Notes under the pieces: generated by a model
What the model saw: only the letters and a program-made list of their open reading frames with translations
Database searches by the model: none
Told to the model about the DNA's origin: nothing
Part shown: positions 1-10,309 of the stretch, one piece after another
Layout of the letters: each line of letters begins with the position of its first letter
Position numbering within the stretch: position 1 is the first letter of the stretch
Program-made: the position numbers and the translations under genes
DNA from: Demequina maris
Lineage (GTDB): Bacteria > Actinomycetota > Actinomycetes > Actinomycetales > Demequinaceae
NCBI RefSeq assembly: GCF_000971155.1
Contig: NZ_BBLX01000004.1
Location: 1 to 64,000, forward strand
DNA length: 64,000 nucleotides
Reading direction: 5' to 3'

Positions 1-321
1 GGGCTCGTGGACGGCGGCGTGCCCGCGTCCGTGGTGGCCGCGCTGGCGCCCGCACGAGGCGCCTCGCGCGGGGCGGGGGACCGCGGGCGGTGGCGGGCGG
101 GACCCGCGCGGCTGCGGACCGGCGCGCGGTCCGCCGCGGGCCCGCGGCCGGCCGTCCTCGTCGACGACGTGGTCACCACGGGGGCCACGCTGGCACGCGC
201 CGCGGGCGCCCTCGAGGGCTCCCCGCTGGTGCCCGTGGGGGCCCTCGTGCTGGCATCGGCCCCGGCACCTGGGGAAGTGCTGAGAGTCCGGCCCGCAAGC
301 GCCTCCGGCGCGCTAGGGTAG
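1..321 (+). CDS. ComF-like phosphoribosyltransferase, 3' part
   Basis: The reading frame is open from the first base, so the gene starts before the window and only its last 106 codons are visible. The motif VLVDDVVTTGATLARAAGAL is a type I phosphoribosyltransferase PRPP-binding loop (two Asp followed by TTGAT). ComF family proteins lie next to hpf and secA in many actinobacteria, which supports the name. The family is linked to DNA uptake in competent species, but no other competence gene is visible here. It ends about 130 bases before hpf. The family is likely; the exact function is not shown. Confidence 0.75.
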   Translation, partial: GLVDGGVPASVVAALAPARGASRGAGDRGRWRAGPARLRTGARSAAGPRPAVLVDDVVTTGATLARAAGALEGSPLVPVGALVLASAPAPGEVLRVRPASASGALG

Positions 322-448
322 GAGGTCCAGGACGACGAAGAACGTCGGACACCTTCCAGGCGAGGAGGTGATGCACCAGGCGTGACAAGCGCCGACCCCT
401 TGCCCCTGGCCCCTGCGGGGCCCCAGCGACAGTGAAGGAGTTTTCGTC

Positions 449-1096
449 ATGGACATCGCCATCGTGGGACGTCACACCAAGGTCTCCGAGGACATGCGGC
501 AGAGGATCTTCGAGAAGATGGAGAAGGTCGAGGCCCTGGCCCCTCGCGCGACCCGCGCGGACATCCATGTGGTCCATGAGAGGAATCCCAAGCACGCCAA
601 CGACCGCGAGCGCGTCGAGATCACGGTGCGCGGACGCGGAGTCGTGCGCGCCGAGGCGGCGGCCGAGGACCGGTTCGTCGCGCTCGACGGCGCGATGCAG
701 AAGCTGGTCGAGCAGCTGCGCAAGCTCCACGAGCGCAAGGCACATCGGCACCAGGGCAAGAGCGGGCTCCACACGGTGCCCGCGCCCGAGCCGGTGGAGG
801 ACGCCGTGGACGACCGCGCGACCAGCGTCGAGGCGTGGGAGGGTGCGCCCGAGGGCTCGCACCGCGAGATCCCTATCGACGGCACGCCGATCGTCATCCG
901 TTCCAAGACCCACGCGGCCACGCCCATGACCGTCGCGGATGCGCTCGACCAGATGGAGCTGGTCGGCCATGACTTCTTCCTCTTCCACGACGTCGACTCC
1001 GGCCTCGCGTCAGCGGTGTACCGCCGCCGCGGCTGGACCTACGGCGTGATCCACCTCGAGCAGGCGGCGGCCGAGGAGGCCCGCGAGACCGCCTGA
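449..1096 (+). CDS. hpf: Ribosome hibernation promoting factor, long form
   Basis: The 215-residue product matches long HPF. An N-terminal S30AE/YfiA domain (about residues 1-100, beginning MDIAIVGRHTKVSEDMRQRI) binds the 30S decoding region. A C-terminal dimerisation domain (about 155-215, with DALDQMELVGHDFFLF) pairs two 70S ribosomes into 100S particles. The start is fixed by a strong ribosome binding site, GAAGGAG, 8 bases before the ATG. The length is normal for the long form. A 16-bp hairpin directly after the stop probably ends its transcript. It acts in the cytoplasm under stress or stationary phase. Confidence 0.95.
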   Translation: MDIAIVGRHTKVSEDMRQRIFEKMEKVEALAPRATRADIHVVHERNPKHANDRERVEITVRGRGVVRAEAAAEDRFVALDGAMQKLVEQLRKLHERKAHRHQGKSGLHTVPAPEPVEDAVDDRATSVEAWEGAPEGSHREIPIDGTPIVIRSKTHAATPMTVADALDQMELVGHDFFLFHDVDSGLASAVYRRRGWTYGVIHLEQAAAEEARETA

Positions 1097-1106
1097 TCCC
1101 TGTCGC

Positions 1107-1148
1107 GGCGGGGCTGCACCGGATAGATTTCCCCGGTGCAGCCCCGCC
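1107..1148 (+). terminator. Hairpin after hpf overlapping the next gene's start
   Basis: Arms at 1107-1122 and 1133-1148 are perfectly complementary over 16 bp around a 10-base loop. It lies 10 bases after the hpf stop and works as a terminator by position, though no T-run follows. The right arm contains the GTG at 1136 that is the longest possible start of the following exporter gene. Confidence 0.6.
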
Positions 1149-1153
1149 ATTTC

Positions 1154-2026
1154 ATGTCCGTCGTCCTCGCGGCGACCCTGTGGGGCACCGGCGGCCTCCT
1201 CGGGACCCTCCTGGCGGAGCACAGCGACGTGCCGCCCGCGTCGGTCGCGATGTGGCGCATGGTCATCGCGGGCATCGTCCTCAGCGTGTGGCTCGCGGCC
1301 CGCGGCGCGCTCGGGCTGGGGTCCCTCGACCGTGCCGCGGTGGTGCGGATTCTCGCGACGGGCGCGCTGACCGCCGCCTTCGAGGTGCTCTACTTCACCG
1401 GCATCGCGCTCGCGGGCGTGGGCCTGTCCACGCTCGTGACGATCGGCTCCGCGCCCGCGTGGGTCGCGCTGTGGGACTGGTGGCGCCACGGGGACCGGCC
1501 CGACGGGCGCCGGGTCCTCGCGCTCGTGCTCGCCCTCGGCGGGCTGGGCCTCCTGCTGGGGTCGTCGCTGGCCGCCGGCGACCGGGCGCTCCTCGGCGTG
1601 GCCGTCGCGGTGGTCGCCGGTTCCGCCTTCGCGGGCGTCACGGTGGTCAACCGCGCGCCGGTGCCCGGCCTGGGCGCGGCGCGCCTGACCGCCCTGTCGT
1701 TCACCGCCGGCGGGCTGCTGCTCGTGCCCGTCGCGCTGGTGCTCGGCTGGGGCGTGCCGTCCGGGGCGGCGTCGTGGGGGCTCGCCGCGGCGCTGGGCGT
1801 CGTGTCGACGGCGCTGGCCTACCTGGCGTTCCTCTCGGGGCTCGCCACGGTGCCGCCGTTCGTCGCGACCGTCGTGAGCCTCCTGGAGCCGCTCGTCGCG
1901 GCGATCCTCGGCGCGATCGTCCTGGGCGAGCGGCTCGGCTGGGGCGGCGTCGTCGGCGGCGCGGTGCTCGCGAGCGCGGTGGTGCTGTTGCGCCCACAGC
2001 GAGACGAGCCGGAGAGCATCCATTGA
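1154..2026 (+). CDS. DMT-superfamily (EamA) exporter
   Basis: The product is about 290 residues with ten hydrophobic segments arranged as two five-helix EamA repeats, typical of drug/metabolite transporters of the inner membrane. The substrate cannot be told. The frame opens at GTG 1136, but that codon sits inside a perfect 16-bp hairpin arm. I therefore prefer the ATG at 1154 ([14 protein letters not shown]), which also matches the usual EamA start just before helix 1. Neither start has a strong ribosome binding site. It lies alone between hpf and secA on the same strand. Confidence 0.8.
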   Translation: MSVVLAATLWGTGGLLGTLLAEHSDVPPASVAMWRMVIAGIVLSVWLAARGALGLGSLDRAAVVRILATGALTAAFEVLYFTGIALAGVGLSTLVTIGSAPAWVALWDWWRHGDRPDGRRVLALVLALGGLGLLLGSSLAAGDRALLGVAVAVVAGSAFAGVTVVNRAPVPGLGAARLTALSFTAGGLLLVPVALVLGWGVPSGAASWGLAAALGVVSTALAYLAFLSGLATVPPFVATVVSLLEPLVAAILGAIVLGERLGWGGVVGGAVLASAVVLLRPQRDEPESIH

Positions 2027-2072
2027 CCGCCTACGATGGTCGGGGACTGTACAGGCTTTCGAGGAGCGCAAC

Positions 2073-4940
<2,868 letters not shown>

Positions 4941-4959
4941 GGCTCACGCGGCCCGGCGA

Positions 4960-4990
4960 CGAGGGCGGCACCCGGCGGGTGCCGCCCTCG
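4960..4990 (+). terminator. Terminator between secA and convergent envelope operon
   Basis: Perfect 14-bp arms (4960-4973 and 4977-4990) around a 3-base loop lie between the ends of secA and the minus-strand Rv3235-like gene. Position suggests it ends both transcripts. Confidence 0.75.
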
Positions 4991-5014
4991 CGCGCGTCTT
5001 GGGCGCGCCGCGCC

Positions 5015-5407
5015 TCAGCCGATGTCGAGCACCGTGATGACCCAGCGGCCCGCGCGGTCCTCGAGCCGGATCGCGACCGCGTGGGACCGGCCGGCGATCC
5101 GCGCGACCGCGCCGATCTCGGCCGCCTCGCGTGACACCCGGCAGGCGCGGGCCCGGAGGATGCGCGCGTCGGCGCCGCCGCGCCGGCCCGCGCGGCGCGC
5201 GAGCGAGTGCTGGCGGGCGAGGCGGTCGCGGACGTCGGGGGTGATCCAGCGCAGCAGGGAGTCCAGCCCGTCGCCGCCGTGGACCACCTCGATCGCGGTG
5301 AGCGCGACCGTGCATGCGAGGGGGGTCGGGTCGCCGAGCACGGCGCGGGGCCGGCCGTAGACGTCGGGTCGCGCGGGTCGGGGCGACCAGGCCGGCTCGG
5401 CGCTCAT
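5015..5407 (-). CDS. Rv3235-like protein
   Basis: A 130-residue protein of the actinobacterial Rv3235 type, which is normally found beside secA. It has an N-terminal proline/arginine-rich stretch, then a compact domain ending RWVITVLDIG. The ATG at 5407 overlaps the stop of the upstream LysM gene by 4 bases (ATGA), so the two are translationally coupled. The long in-frame extension upstream of 5407 lies wholly over the LysM gene and is not coding. No membrane segment or signal is seen. The biochemical role is unknown; the coupling suggests a job with the LysM envelope protein. Confidence 0.75.
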   Translation of the reverse strand: MSAEPAWSPRPARPDVYGRPRAVLGDPTPLACTVALTAIEVVHGGDGLDSLLRWITPDVRDRLARQHSLARRAGRRGGADARILRARACRVSREAAEIGAVARIAGRSHAVAIRLEDRAGRWVITVLDIG

Positions 5408-6153
5408 CGCGCGTCCCCCGCGAGCGGTCCGGGCAGCGCGAGGCGCAGCCCGGGGTGGATGAGGTCCGGGTCGGGGCCGACCTCGTCCCGGTTGGCCGCG
5501 TAGAGCCGCGGCCACGCGGCGGCGACGTCCGCGGCCGAGGCCCCGTCGCCCAGCGCGTCCGCCGTGATCGACCACAGCGACTCGCCCGGCACGACCACGT
5601 GGACGGGGTCCTCCTGATGGGCCGACCCCGTCGCCGGGACGTTCGCGGGGGCCTCCGCGGGGACGATGCGGGCCGGGCTCGGCGTGCGCGTCGCCGGGGT
5701 CCATGGCGCGGGTGCGGGCGCCGTCGCGACGACGGCCCCCGCCGCCGCGGGGAGCCAGCCCGCCGACGGCGGTGGATCGTCCGCATGCGCGACGCCCGCG
5801 CCCAGCAGCGTCGCGGCGAGCCCACCGGCGACGGCGCGTGCGAGGCGCCCGGTCCATGCCGGGGCGGTGGCGCCCCGGGCCATCGCCACCGCGGCGGCGA
5901 CGACCTCGACGCAGAACCTCAGCGCGAGCACCGCGCCGGCGATCCCGGCGGCGGCGACCACCGCGTCCGACGCCTCCCAGAGGCGCCAGTCCACGGCCTC
6001 GGCGGCGCGCCACGCGAGCACCGCGACGCCCGACCCGGCCGCCGCGGCCGTGAGCGCCGCCGCTGCCGCCCCCGCGTCGCGCGCCCGGACCCCGGCCGCG
6101 TCGGCCGGTCCCGCCGGTCCGGTCCGCCGCATCGTCCCCGCCCCTGCTCTCAT
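5404..6153 (-). CDS. LysM-domain membrane protein
   Basis: The 249-residue product has three hydrophobic stretches (about 28-50, 62-92, 106-124), a Pro/Ala-rich linker, and a C-terminal LysM domain (about 184-240, HVVVPGESLWSITADALGDG). LysM domains bind N-acetylglucosamine polymers such as peptidoglycan, so the protein probably sits in the membrane with the LysM domain in the wall. I chose ATG 6153 because GGAGG lies 7 bases upstream; the frame continues upstream only across a repeat array. It leads an operon with the Rv3235-like gene. The upstream direct repeats probably bind a regulator. Confidence 0.8.
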   Translation of the reverse strand: MRAGAGTMRRTGPAGPADAAGVRARDAGAAAAALTAAAAGSGVAVLAWRAAEAVDWRLWEASDAVVAAAGIAGAVLALRFCVEVVAAAVAMARGATAPAWTGRLARAVAGGLAATLLGAGVAHADDPPPSAGWLPAAAGAVVATAPAPAPWTPATRTPSPARIVPAEAPANVPATGSAHQEDPVHVVVPGESLWSITADALGDGASAADVAAAWPRLYAANRDEVGPDPDLIHPGLRLALPGPLAGDAR

Positions 6154-6164
6154 CTCTCGCCTCC

Positions 6165-6204
6165 GTTTGATGCAGTTTGATGCTGTTTGATATCTCCTGA
6201 TGTA
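6165..6204. repeat. Ten-bp-phased direct repeats upstream of LysM gene
   Basis: Three consecutive 10-base units GTTTGATGCA, GTTTGATGCT and GTTTGATATC (6165-6194) and a degenerate fourth (TCCTGATGTA) sit directly before the LysM gene on its promoter side. They are AT-rich compared with their surroundings. One helical turn per unit is the layout expected for head-to-tail binding of a small HTH protein. Confidence 0.75.
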
Positions 6205-6269
6205 GTCGAGCGTGTCCGGTTTGTCCACCCGGGATTCCCCGCTGTGGACACGGCCGCTAGCGTGACGGC

Positions 6270-6776
6270 ATGCGCTGGGAGCTGCTGTTCGCGGACCTCG
6301 AGTCGCGGCTGGACGTCGCCGAGCGCGCCGAGGTCGACGCGGAGATCGCCGAGCGCACGCGGGACGAGCGCGCGGCGGTCGCCCTCGCGGGACGGCTGGC
6401 GGCGCAGGCAGGCGCCCGCGTGCGGCTGGTGCTGCGTGGCGGCGCGCGGGCGACGGGCATCGTCGCGGACGTTGCGGGAGCGTGGGTGCTGCTCGACGCC
6501 GCGGACGGTCAGGTCGTGGTGCCGCTCGCGGCGATCGCCGCGGTCGAGGGGCTGGGGCACGGCGCCGCGCCCCTGACCGAGGTGCGCCGCCGGCTCTCGC
6601 TCGCCTCGGCGCTGCGCGAGGTCGCCGACGCGGGCCTGCCGGTCGCGGTCGAGTCCGACGGCGGGACGTGGCGCGGGACCATCGCGTCCGTCGGGGCGGA
6701 CCACCTCGATCTCGTCAGCGAGGGGACGATGCGGACCGTGCCGCTCGGCGCGGTGCTCGCGGTGCGCGCGGGCTGA
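6270..6776 (+). CDS. Conserved hypothetical protein, possible two-barrel fold
   Basis: A 168-residue soluble protein. After a charged helical N-terminus (ERAEVDAEIAERTRDERAAV) come two similar beta-rich segments (around GGARATGIVADVAGAWVLL and GGTWRGTIASVGADHLDLV), suggesting an internal duplication of a small barrel, perhaps SH3- or Sm-like. This is inference only. It is divergent from the LysM gene and ends three bases before the convergent HTH gene. Similar proteins are common beside this HTH gene in actinobacteria. I do not recognise a function. Confidence 0.6.
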   Translation: MRWELLFADLESRLDVAERAEVDAEIAERTRDERAAVALAGRLAAQAGARVRLVLRGGARATGIVADVAGAWVLLDAADGQVVVPLAAIAAVEGLGHGAAPLTEVRRRLSLASALREVADAGLPVAVESDGGTWRGTIASVGADHLDLVSEGTMRTVPLGAVLAVRAG

Positions 6777-6779
6777 CCG

Positions 6780-6992
6780 TCAGCGGGCGTCGCGCTCCTT
6801 GAGGTGCTCGCGGGCGAGAGCGTACTGGCGCGCGATGTAGGCCTCGAGCTCGCTCTCCTCGACGCGCCACTGGCCGCGGCCGCCCACCTGGATCGCGGGC
6901 AGGTCGCCCGAGCGGACGAGCGCGTACGCCTGGGGCGAGGAGATGTTGAGGATCTCCTGGACGTCGCTGAGCTTGAGGAACCGGGGTGGCAC
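6780..6992 (-). CDS. BldC/excisionase-like HTH DNA-binding protein
   Basis: A 70-residue protein that is essentially one winged helix-turn-helix of the MerR/excisionase class (FLKLSDVQEILNISSPQAYA, then a GRGQWRV wing), followed by a short basic helix. Size and layout resemble actinobacterial BldC, which binds direct repeats as a head-to-tail oligomer; sequence identity to BldC itself looks modest. The likely start is GTG 6992. The longer frame to 7079 adds unrelated residues. A set of 10-bp direct repeats lies 580 bases away before the LysM operon and is a plausible target. Confidence 0.75.
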   Translation of the reverse strand: MPPRFLKLSDVQEILNISSPQAYALVRSGDLPAIQVGGRGQWRVEESELEAYIARQYALAREHLKERDAR

Positions 6993-7101
6993 CCGGCCAT
7001 TGTGACACGGCGCCGCCACGGTCGCCCGATCTCCACAGGGCTTCCCGTGGCGGCCTCGCACCAGGCATGATGGTGGCATCCGGCGGCTGTGGGGGGTGCC
7101 G

Positions 7102-7704
7102 ATGGGCGACGACGTTCAGGTGGTGGCGGCGCGGTTGCGGCCGCCGGGCTGGCGCGACCCGCGCCTGGTCGTGGGGGTCCTGCTCATCGTGATCGCGGTC
7201 GTGGGCGTGGCCCTCGCGCTGCGCGCGGCCGACCGCACCACGCCCGTGTACGCGGCCGCGGGGACGCTCGCGCCCGGCACGGTCCTCGACGACTCCAACC
7301 TGGTGGTCGCCCACGTGCGGGTGGGGGAGGGCTACCTCGAGGCGCCGGACGACGCGCCGTTCGGCCGGGTGCTCACGCGCGCGGTCGGCGCGGGCGAGCT
7401 CGTCCCCGCGGGCGCGGTCGCCGCGCGCGAGGACTTCGACGGCCGGCCGGTCGCGGTGGTCGCCTCCGCTCCGGTGGCGGACGGCGTCGACGCCGGCGCC
7501 GTCGTCGACGTCTGGGTCACCCCCGACGGGGGCGGCTCCGCACGCGTCGGCGAGTCGCTCGTCGTGTCCGCGGTGCAGCGCGACGACGGCTCGTTCGGGC
7601 TCGGCGGCGAGACGGTCTACGTCGTGGTCCCCGCGGACCAGGTGGGCGACCTCCTCGACGCGCTCGCGACCGCGGCGGAGGTCGCGGTCGTGGGGATCGG
7701 ATGA
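7102..7704 (+). CDS. SAF-domain membrane protein, CpaB-like
   Basis: About 200 residues with one transmembrane helix (about residues 22-42, VVGVLLIVIAVVGVALAL) followed by an SAF domain (AAAGTLAPGTVLDDSNLVVA), the fold shared by FlgA and the pilus-assembly protein CpaB/RcpC. The domain lies outside the membrane. I prefer ATG 7102, 5 bases after a G-run that can act as binding site, over GTG 7096. Its stop overlaps the start of the CpaE-like ATPase gene by 4 bases, so both are made together. No secretin, TadA or pilin gene is near. Confidence 0.75.
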   Translation: MGDDVQVVAARLRPPGWRDPRLVVGVLLIVIAVVGVALALRAADRTTPVYAAAGTLAPGTVLDDSNLVVAHVRVGEGYLEAPDDAPFGRVLTRAVGAGELVPAGAVAAREDFDGRPVAVVASAPVADGVDAGAVVDVWVTPDGGGSARVGESLVVSAVQRDDGSFGLGGETVYVVVPADQVGDLLDALATAAEVAVVGIG

Positions 7705-8879
7705 GCGCGCCGCTCGGCGTCATCGTCTCCGTGCGCGGCGAGGCCGAGGCGGCGGTGGTGGCGGAGGTCGACGCGCACCCCCGCCTCGCGGTCGTGCGCC
7801 GGTGCGCGGACCTGGCCGAGGCGGTCGCGGTCGCCCGCGCCGGGCTCGGCGCAGTCGTCGTGCTCTCCGACCAGCCGCACCTCGACGCCGATGCGGTGGC
7901 GGCGATCCGCGCCGCGGGCGCGGGGATCGTGGGCGTCGGGGGCGGGCCCGGCTCCCGGCTCGAGGCCCTCGGGATCGCGGTCGCGCGGTCCGCGCTCGCC
8001 GAGGCCGTGCTGGCGGCCGTGAGCGGGCCCGCGCCCGAGTTCGTCGCGCCGCCGGAACGGGGGACGGCGGCGATGATCGCCGTGTGGGGCAGCGGTGGAG
8101 CGCCGGGGCGCACCACCGTCGCGGTCAACCTCGCGGCGGAGGCGGCGCTCGCGGGGCATCGCACGATCCTGGTCGACCTCGACACGTACGGGGCGTCGGT
8201 GGCCACGGCGCTCGGCCTCGCGGACGAGGCGCCCGGCATCGCGGCGGCCGCCCGCGCCGCGGCGCGCGGCGAGGACGCCGGGGCGCTGCTCGACCGTCAC
8301 GCGCTCGAGGTGGCTCCGCGGCTGCGCGTGCTCACGGGCCTGACGCGGGCCGCCCGCTGGCCCGAGGTGACGGCCCCCGGCCTCGAGCGGCTGTGGCCCG
8401 CGCTGCGCGCCGCCGCCGACGTCGTCGTGCTCGACCTCGCGGCGCCCGCGGACGCGGGCGCCTCCGCGCCGGGACCGGGGCCGCGCCGCGACGGCGCGAC
8501 GCTCGCGGGCCTCGCGGAGGCCGACGCGGTCATCGCGGTCGGCGGGGCCGAGCCGCACCAGCTCGTGCGGCTCGTGCACGTGCTCCTCGACCACGACGGG
8601 CCGACGCCCGTCGTCGCGGTCAACCGCATCCGCGCGGCTGTGGCGGGGCCGCGGCCCGAGGACGCGATCGCGGCCGCGCTGGGACGGCACGCGGGCGTCA
8701 CCGAGGTGTGGCCGCTGCCCTGGGACCTGAGGGCGTGCGATGCCGCCGCCCGCGACGGCCGCACCCTGGCCGAGGCCGCGCCGCGCTCGCCGCTGCGGAG
8801 GGCGATCGCGTCGATGGGGGAGGTCGTCGTGGCGGCCGCGCGCGCCGCGCGTGACGCGCCCGCGACGGTGACAGACTGA
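7701..8879 (+). CDS. CpaE-like MinD/ParA-family ATPase
   Basis: The 392-residue product has a receiver-like N-terminal domain without obvious phosphorylation logic (about 1-110). A P-loop ATPase domain follows, with a deviant Walker A WGSGGAPGRTTVAVNLA (around residues 129-145) and VDLDTYGASVATAL, typical of the MinD/CpaE family. Such ATPases place machinery at the membrane or poles. It is coupled to the SAF protein by an ATGA overlap, an arrangement like cpaB/cpaE in tad pilus clusters, but no other tad gene is present. Very Ala/Arg-rich, as expected from base composition. Confidence 0.8.
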   Translation: MSAPLGVIVSVRGEAEAAVVAEVDAHPRLAVVRRCADLAEAVAVARAGLGAVVVLSDQPHLDADAVAAIRAAGAGIVGVGGGPGSRLEALGIAVARSALAEAVLAAVSGPAPEFVAPPERGTAAMIAVWGSGGAPGRTTVAVNLAAEAALAGHRTILVDLDTYGASVATALGLADEAPGIAAAARAAARGEDAGALLDRHALEVAPRLRVLTGLTRAARWPEVTAPGLERLWPALRAAADVVVLDLAAPADAGASAPGPGPRRDGATLAGLAEADAVIAVGGAEPHQLVRLVHVLLDHDGPTPVVAVNRIRAAVAGPRPEDAIAAALGRHAGVTEVWPLPWDLRACDAAARDGRTLAEAAPRSPLRRAIASMGEVVVAAARAARDAPATVTD

Positions 8880-8883
8880 TCCC

Positions 8884-9324
8884 ATGCGCGTGTACATCCC
8901 GGCCACGGTCGACGACCTTCCTCGCTGCGCGGACGGGCTGTGGGAGCCGCCGATCGCCTACGCGGTGACGGAGCGCCTGCTCGACATCGTCGACTCGGAC
9001 GACGGCGACGAGCTCGCGGAGATCGCGCGCGACGTCGCCGCGCGCGCGTCGGTGATCGAGGTCGGCTCGCCGCTGCGCGTCGTCGTCGTGGCCGAGCTCA
9101 CCCGCGCCGAGTGCGAGACCGACCCGGACCTCCACCCCGCGGCCGTGCGCGTCCAGGGGCGGCTCCCCGCCTCGGCGATCGCGTGCGCCTTCGTCGACGA
9201 GCCGGGCGCGGCGGACGACGTCAGCGGCGCCCGCGGCGGTGACGACGACGCCCTCGACCGGCTCGAGGAGCGCGACATGCTCTGGTACGACGCCACCGAG
9301 CTGTCGCACGTGCCCGTCGGGTAG
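8884..9324 (+). CDS. DUF6912-family protein
   Basis: A 146-residue acidic protein beginning MRVYIPATVDDLPR, recognised as the actinobacterial DUF6912 type. It follows the CpaE-like gene after 4 bases, so it belongs to the same operon. Hydrophobic segments are absent and it is probably cytoplasmic. The tail DMLWYDATELSHV is the best conserved-looking part. No biochemical role is known to me. It converges with hisN 19 bases downstream. Confidence 0.7.
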   Translation: MRVYIPATVDDLPRCADGLWEPPIAYAVTERLLDIVDSDDGDELAEIARDVAARASVIEVGSPLRVVVVAELTRAECETDPDLHPAAVRVQGRLPASAIACAFVDEPGAADDVSGARGGDDDALDRLEERDMLWYDATELSHVPVG

Positions 9325-9343
9325 GTCGGCCCCGCCGCGCACG

Positions 9344-10129
9344 TCAGCGCAGGCGCGCGAGCACCTCGTCGTGCAGCAGGCCGTTCGTCACGAGCGCGTT
9401 GCCGCCATGGGGCCCGGGCGTCCCGTCGACGCCGGTGAAGCGGCCGCCCGCCTCCTCGACGATCGGCACCAGCGCGGCCATGTCGTACAGCGCGAGCTCG
9501 GGCTCCGCGGCGATGTCCACCGCGCCCTCGGCGACCATCATGTAGCTCCAGAAGTCGCCGTAGCCCCGCGTGCGCCACACGTCGCGCATGAGGTCCATGA
9601 AGGCCGGCAGGCGCCCGAAGGCCTCCCACTCGGACAGGTCCGAGTACGACAGCGAGGCCTCCGCGAGCGTGCCCACCGCGGAGACGTGCAGCGGGCGGGC
9701 CGTCGCCTCCGAGGCGCCGAGCCACGCGCCCTGGCCGCGCGCGGCGAACCAGCGCCGGTGCAGCGCGGGGGCGCTCACCACGCCCACCACGACGTCGTCG
9801 CCGTCGAGCAGCGAGATGAGCGTCGCCCACACCGGCACGTCGCGGATGAAGTTCTTGGTGCCGTCGATCGGGTCGACCACCCAGCGCCGCGCCGACTCGC
9901 CCGTCGTGCCGTACTCCTCGCCCACGAACGCGTCGTCCGGGCGGTGCTGAGCGATCAGGTCGCGCGCGAGGCGCTCGGCGGCGCGGTCCACGGCCGTCAC
10001 CGGCGTGTCGTCGGGCTTGGTCTCGACGGTCAGCTCGCCGGTCGCGAAGTTCGCGAGCGTGAGGCGGTCGACCTCGTCGGCGATCGCGAGGGCGAGCAGC
10101 AGGTCGTCGGCGTAGGGGGCGTCGGTCAT
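9344..10129 (-). CDS. hisN: Histidinol-phosphatase, IMPase family
   Basis: The 261-residue product belongs to the inositol monophosphatase family. Metal-binding motifs are visible: GEEYG around residue 70 and VVDPIDGTKNFIRDVP around 86-101 (DPIDGT is the family signature). Next to rsgA and aroA, actinobacterial members are HisN, which removes phosphate from L-histidinol phosphate in histidine synthesis; a general inositol phosphatase is the alternative. Start ATG 10129. It probably once followed rsgA closely, but an 84-bp palindrome now lies between them. Confidence 0.85.
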   Translation of the reverse strand: MTDAPYADDLLLALAIADEVDRLTLANFATGELTVETKPDDTPVTAVDRAAERLARDLIAQHRPDDAFVGEEYGTTGESARRWVVDPIDGTKNFIRDVPVWATLISLLDGDDVVVGVVSAPALHRRWFAARGQGAWLGASEATARPLHVSAVGTLAEASLSYSDLSEWEAFGRLPAFMDLMRDVWRTRGYGDFWSYMMVAEGAVDIAAEPELALYDMAALVPIVEEAGGRFTGVDGTPGPHGGNALVTNGLLHDEVLARLR

Positions 10130-10178
10130 GACCTCAACCTACCGGCGACGATGCGCGGCGCACCCGCCCGGCGACCTT

Positions 10179-10262
10179 CCGCAAGTCACACACCTCGCGC
10201 CGGGTGTCCCGCGATCCCCGCACGATCACGGGCGCACCGGTCGTCAGATGTGTGACTTGCGG
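10179..10262. repeat. 84-bp imperfect palindrome between rsgA and hisN
   Basis: Outer arms CCGCAAGTCACACA (10179-10192) and its perfect complement (10249-10262) enclose 56 bases that are themselves partly palindromic (GCGCCGGGTGTCCCGCGATC against the complement of GATCACGGGCGCACCGG). No gene lies in 10130-10309. Confidence 0.8.
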
Positions 10263-10309
10263 TTCTGGAGCGCGGGGCCGGTGCGGGGCGGGCCGGGGCG
10301 GGGGCGGGA

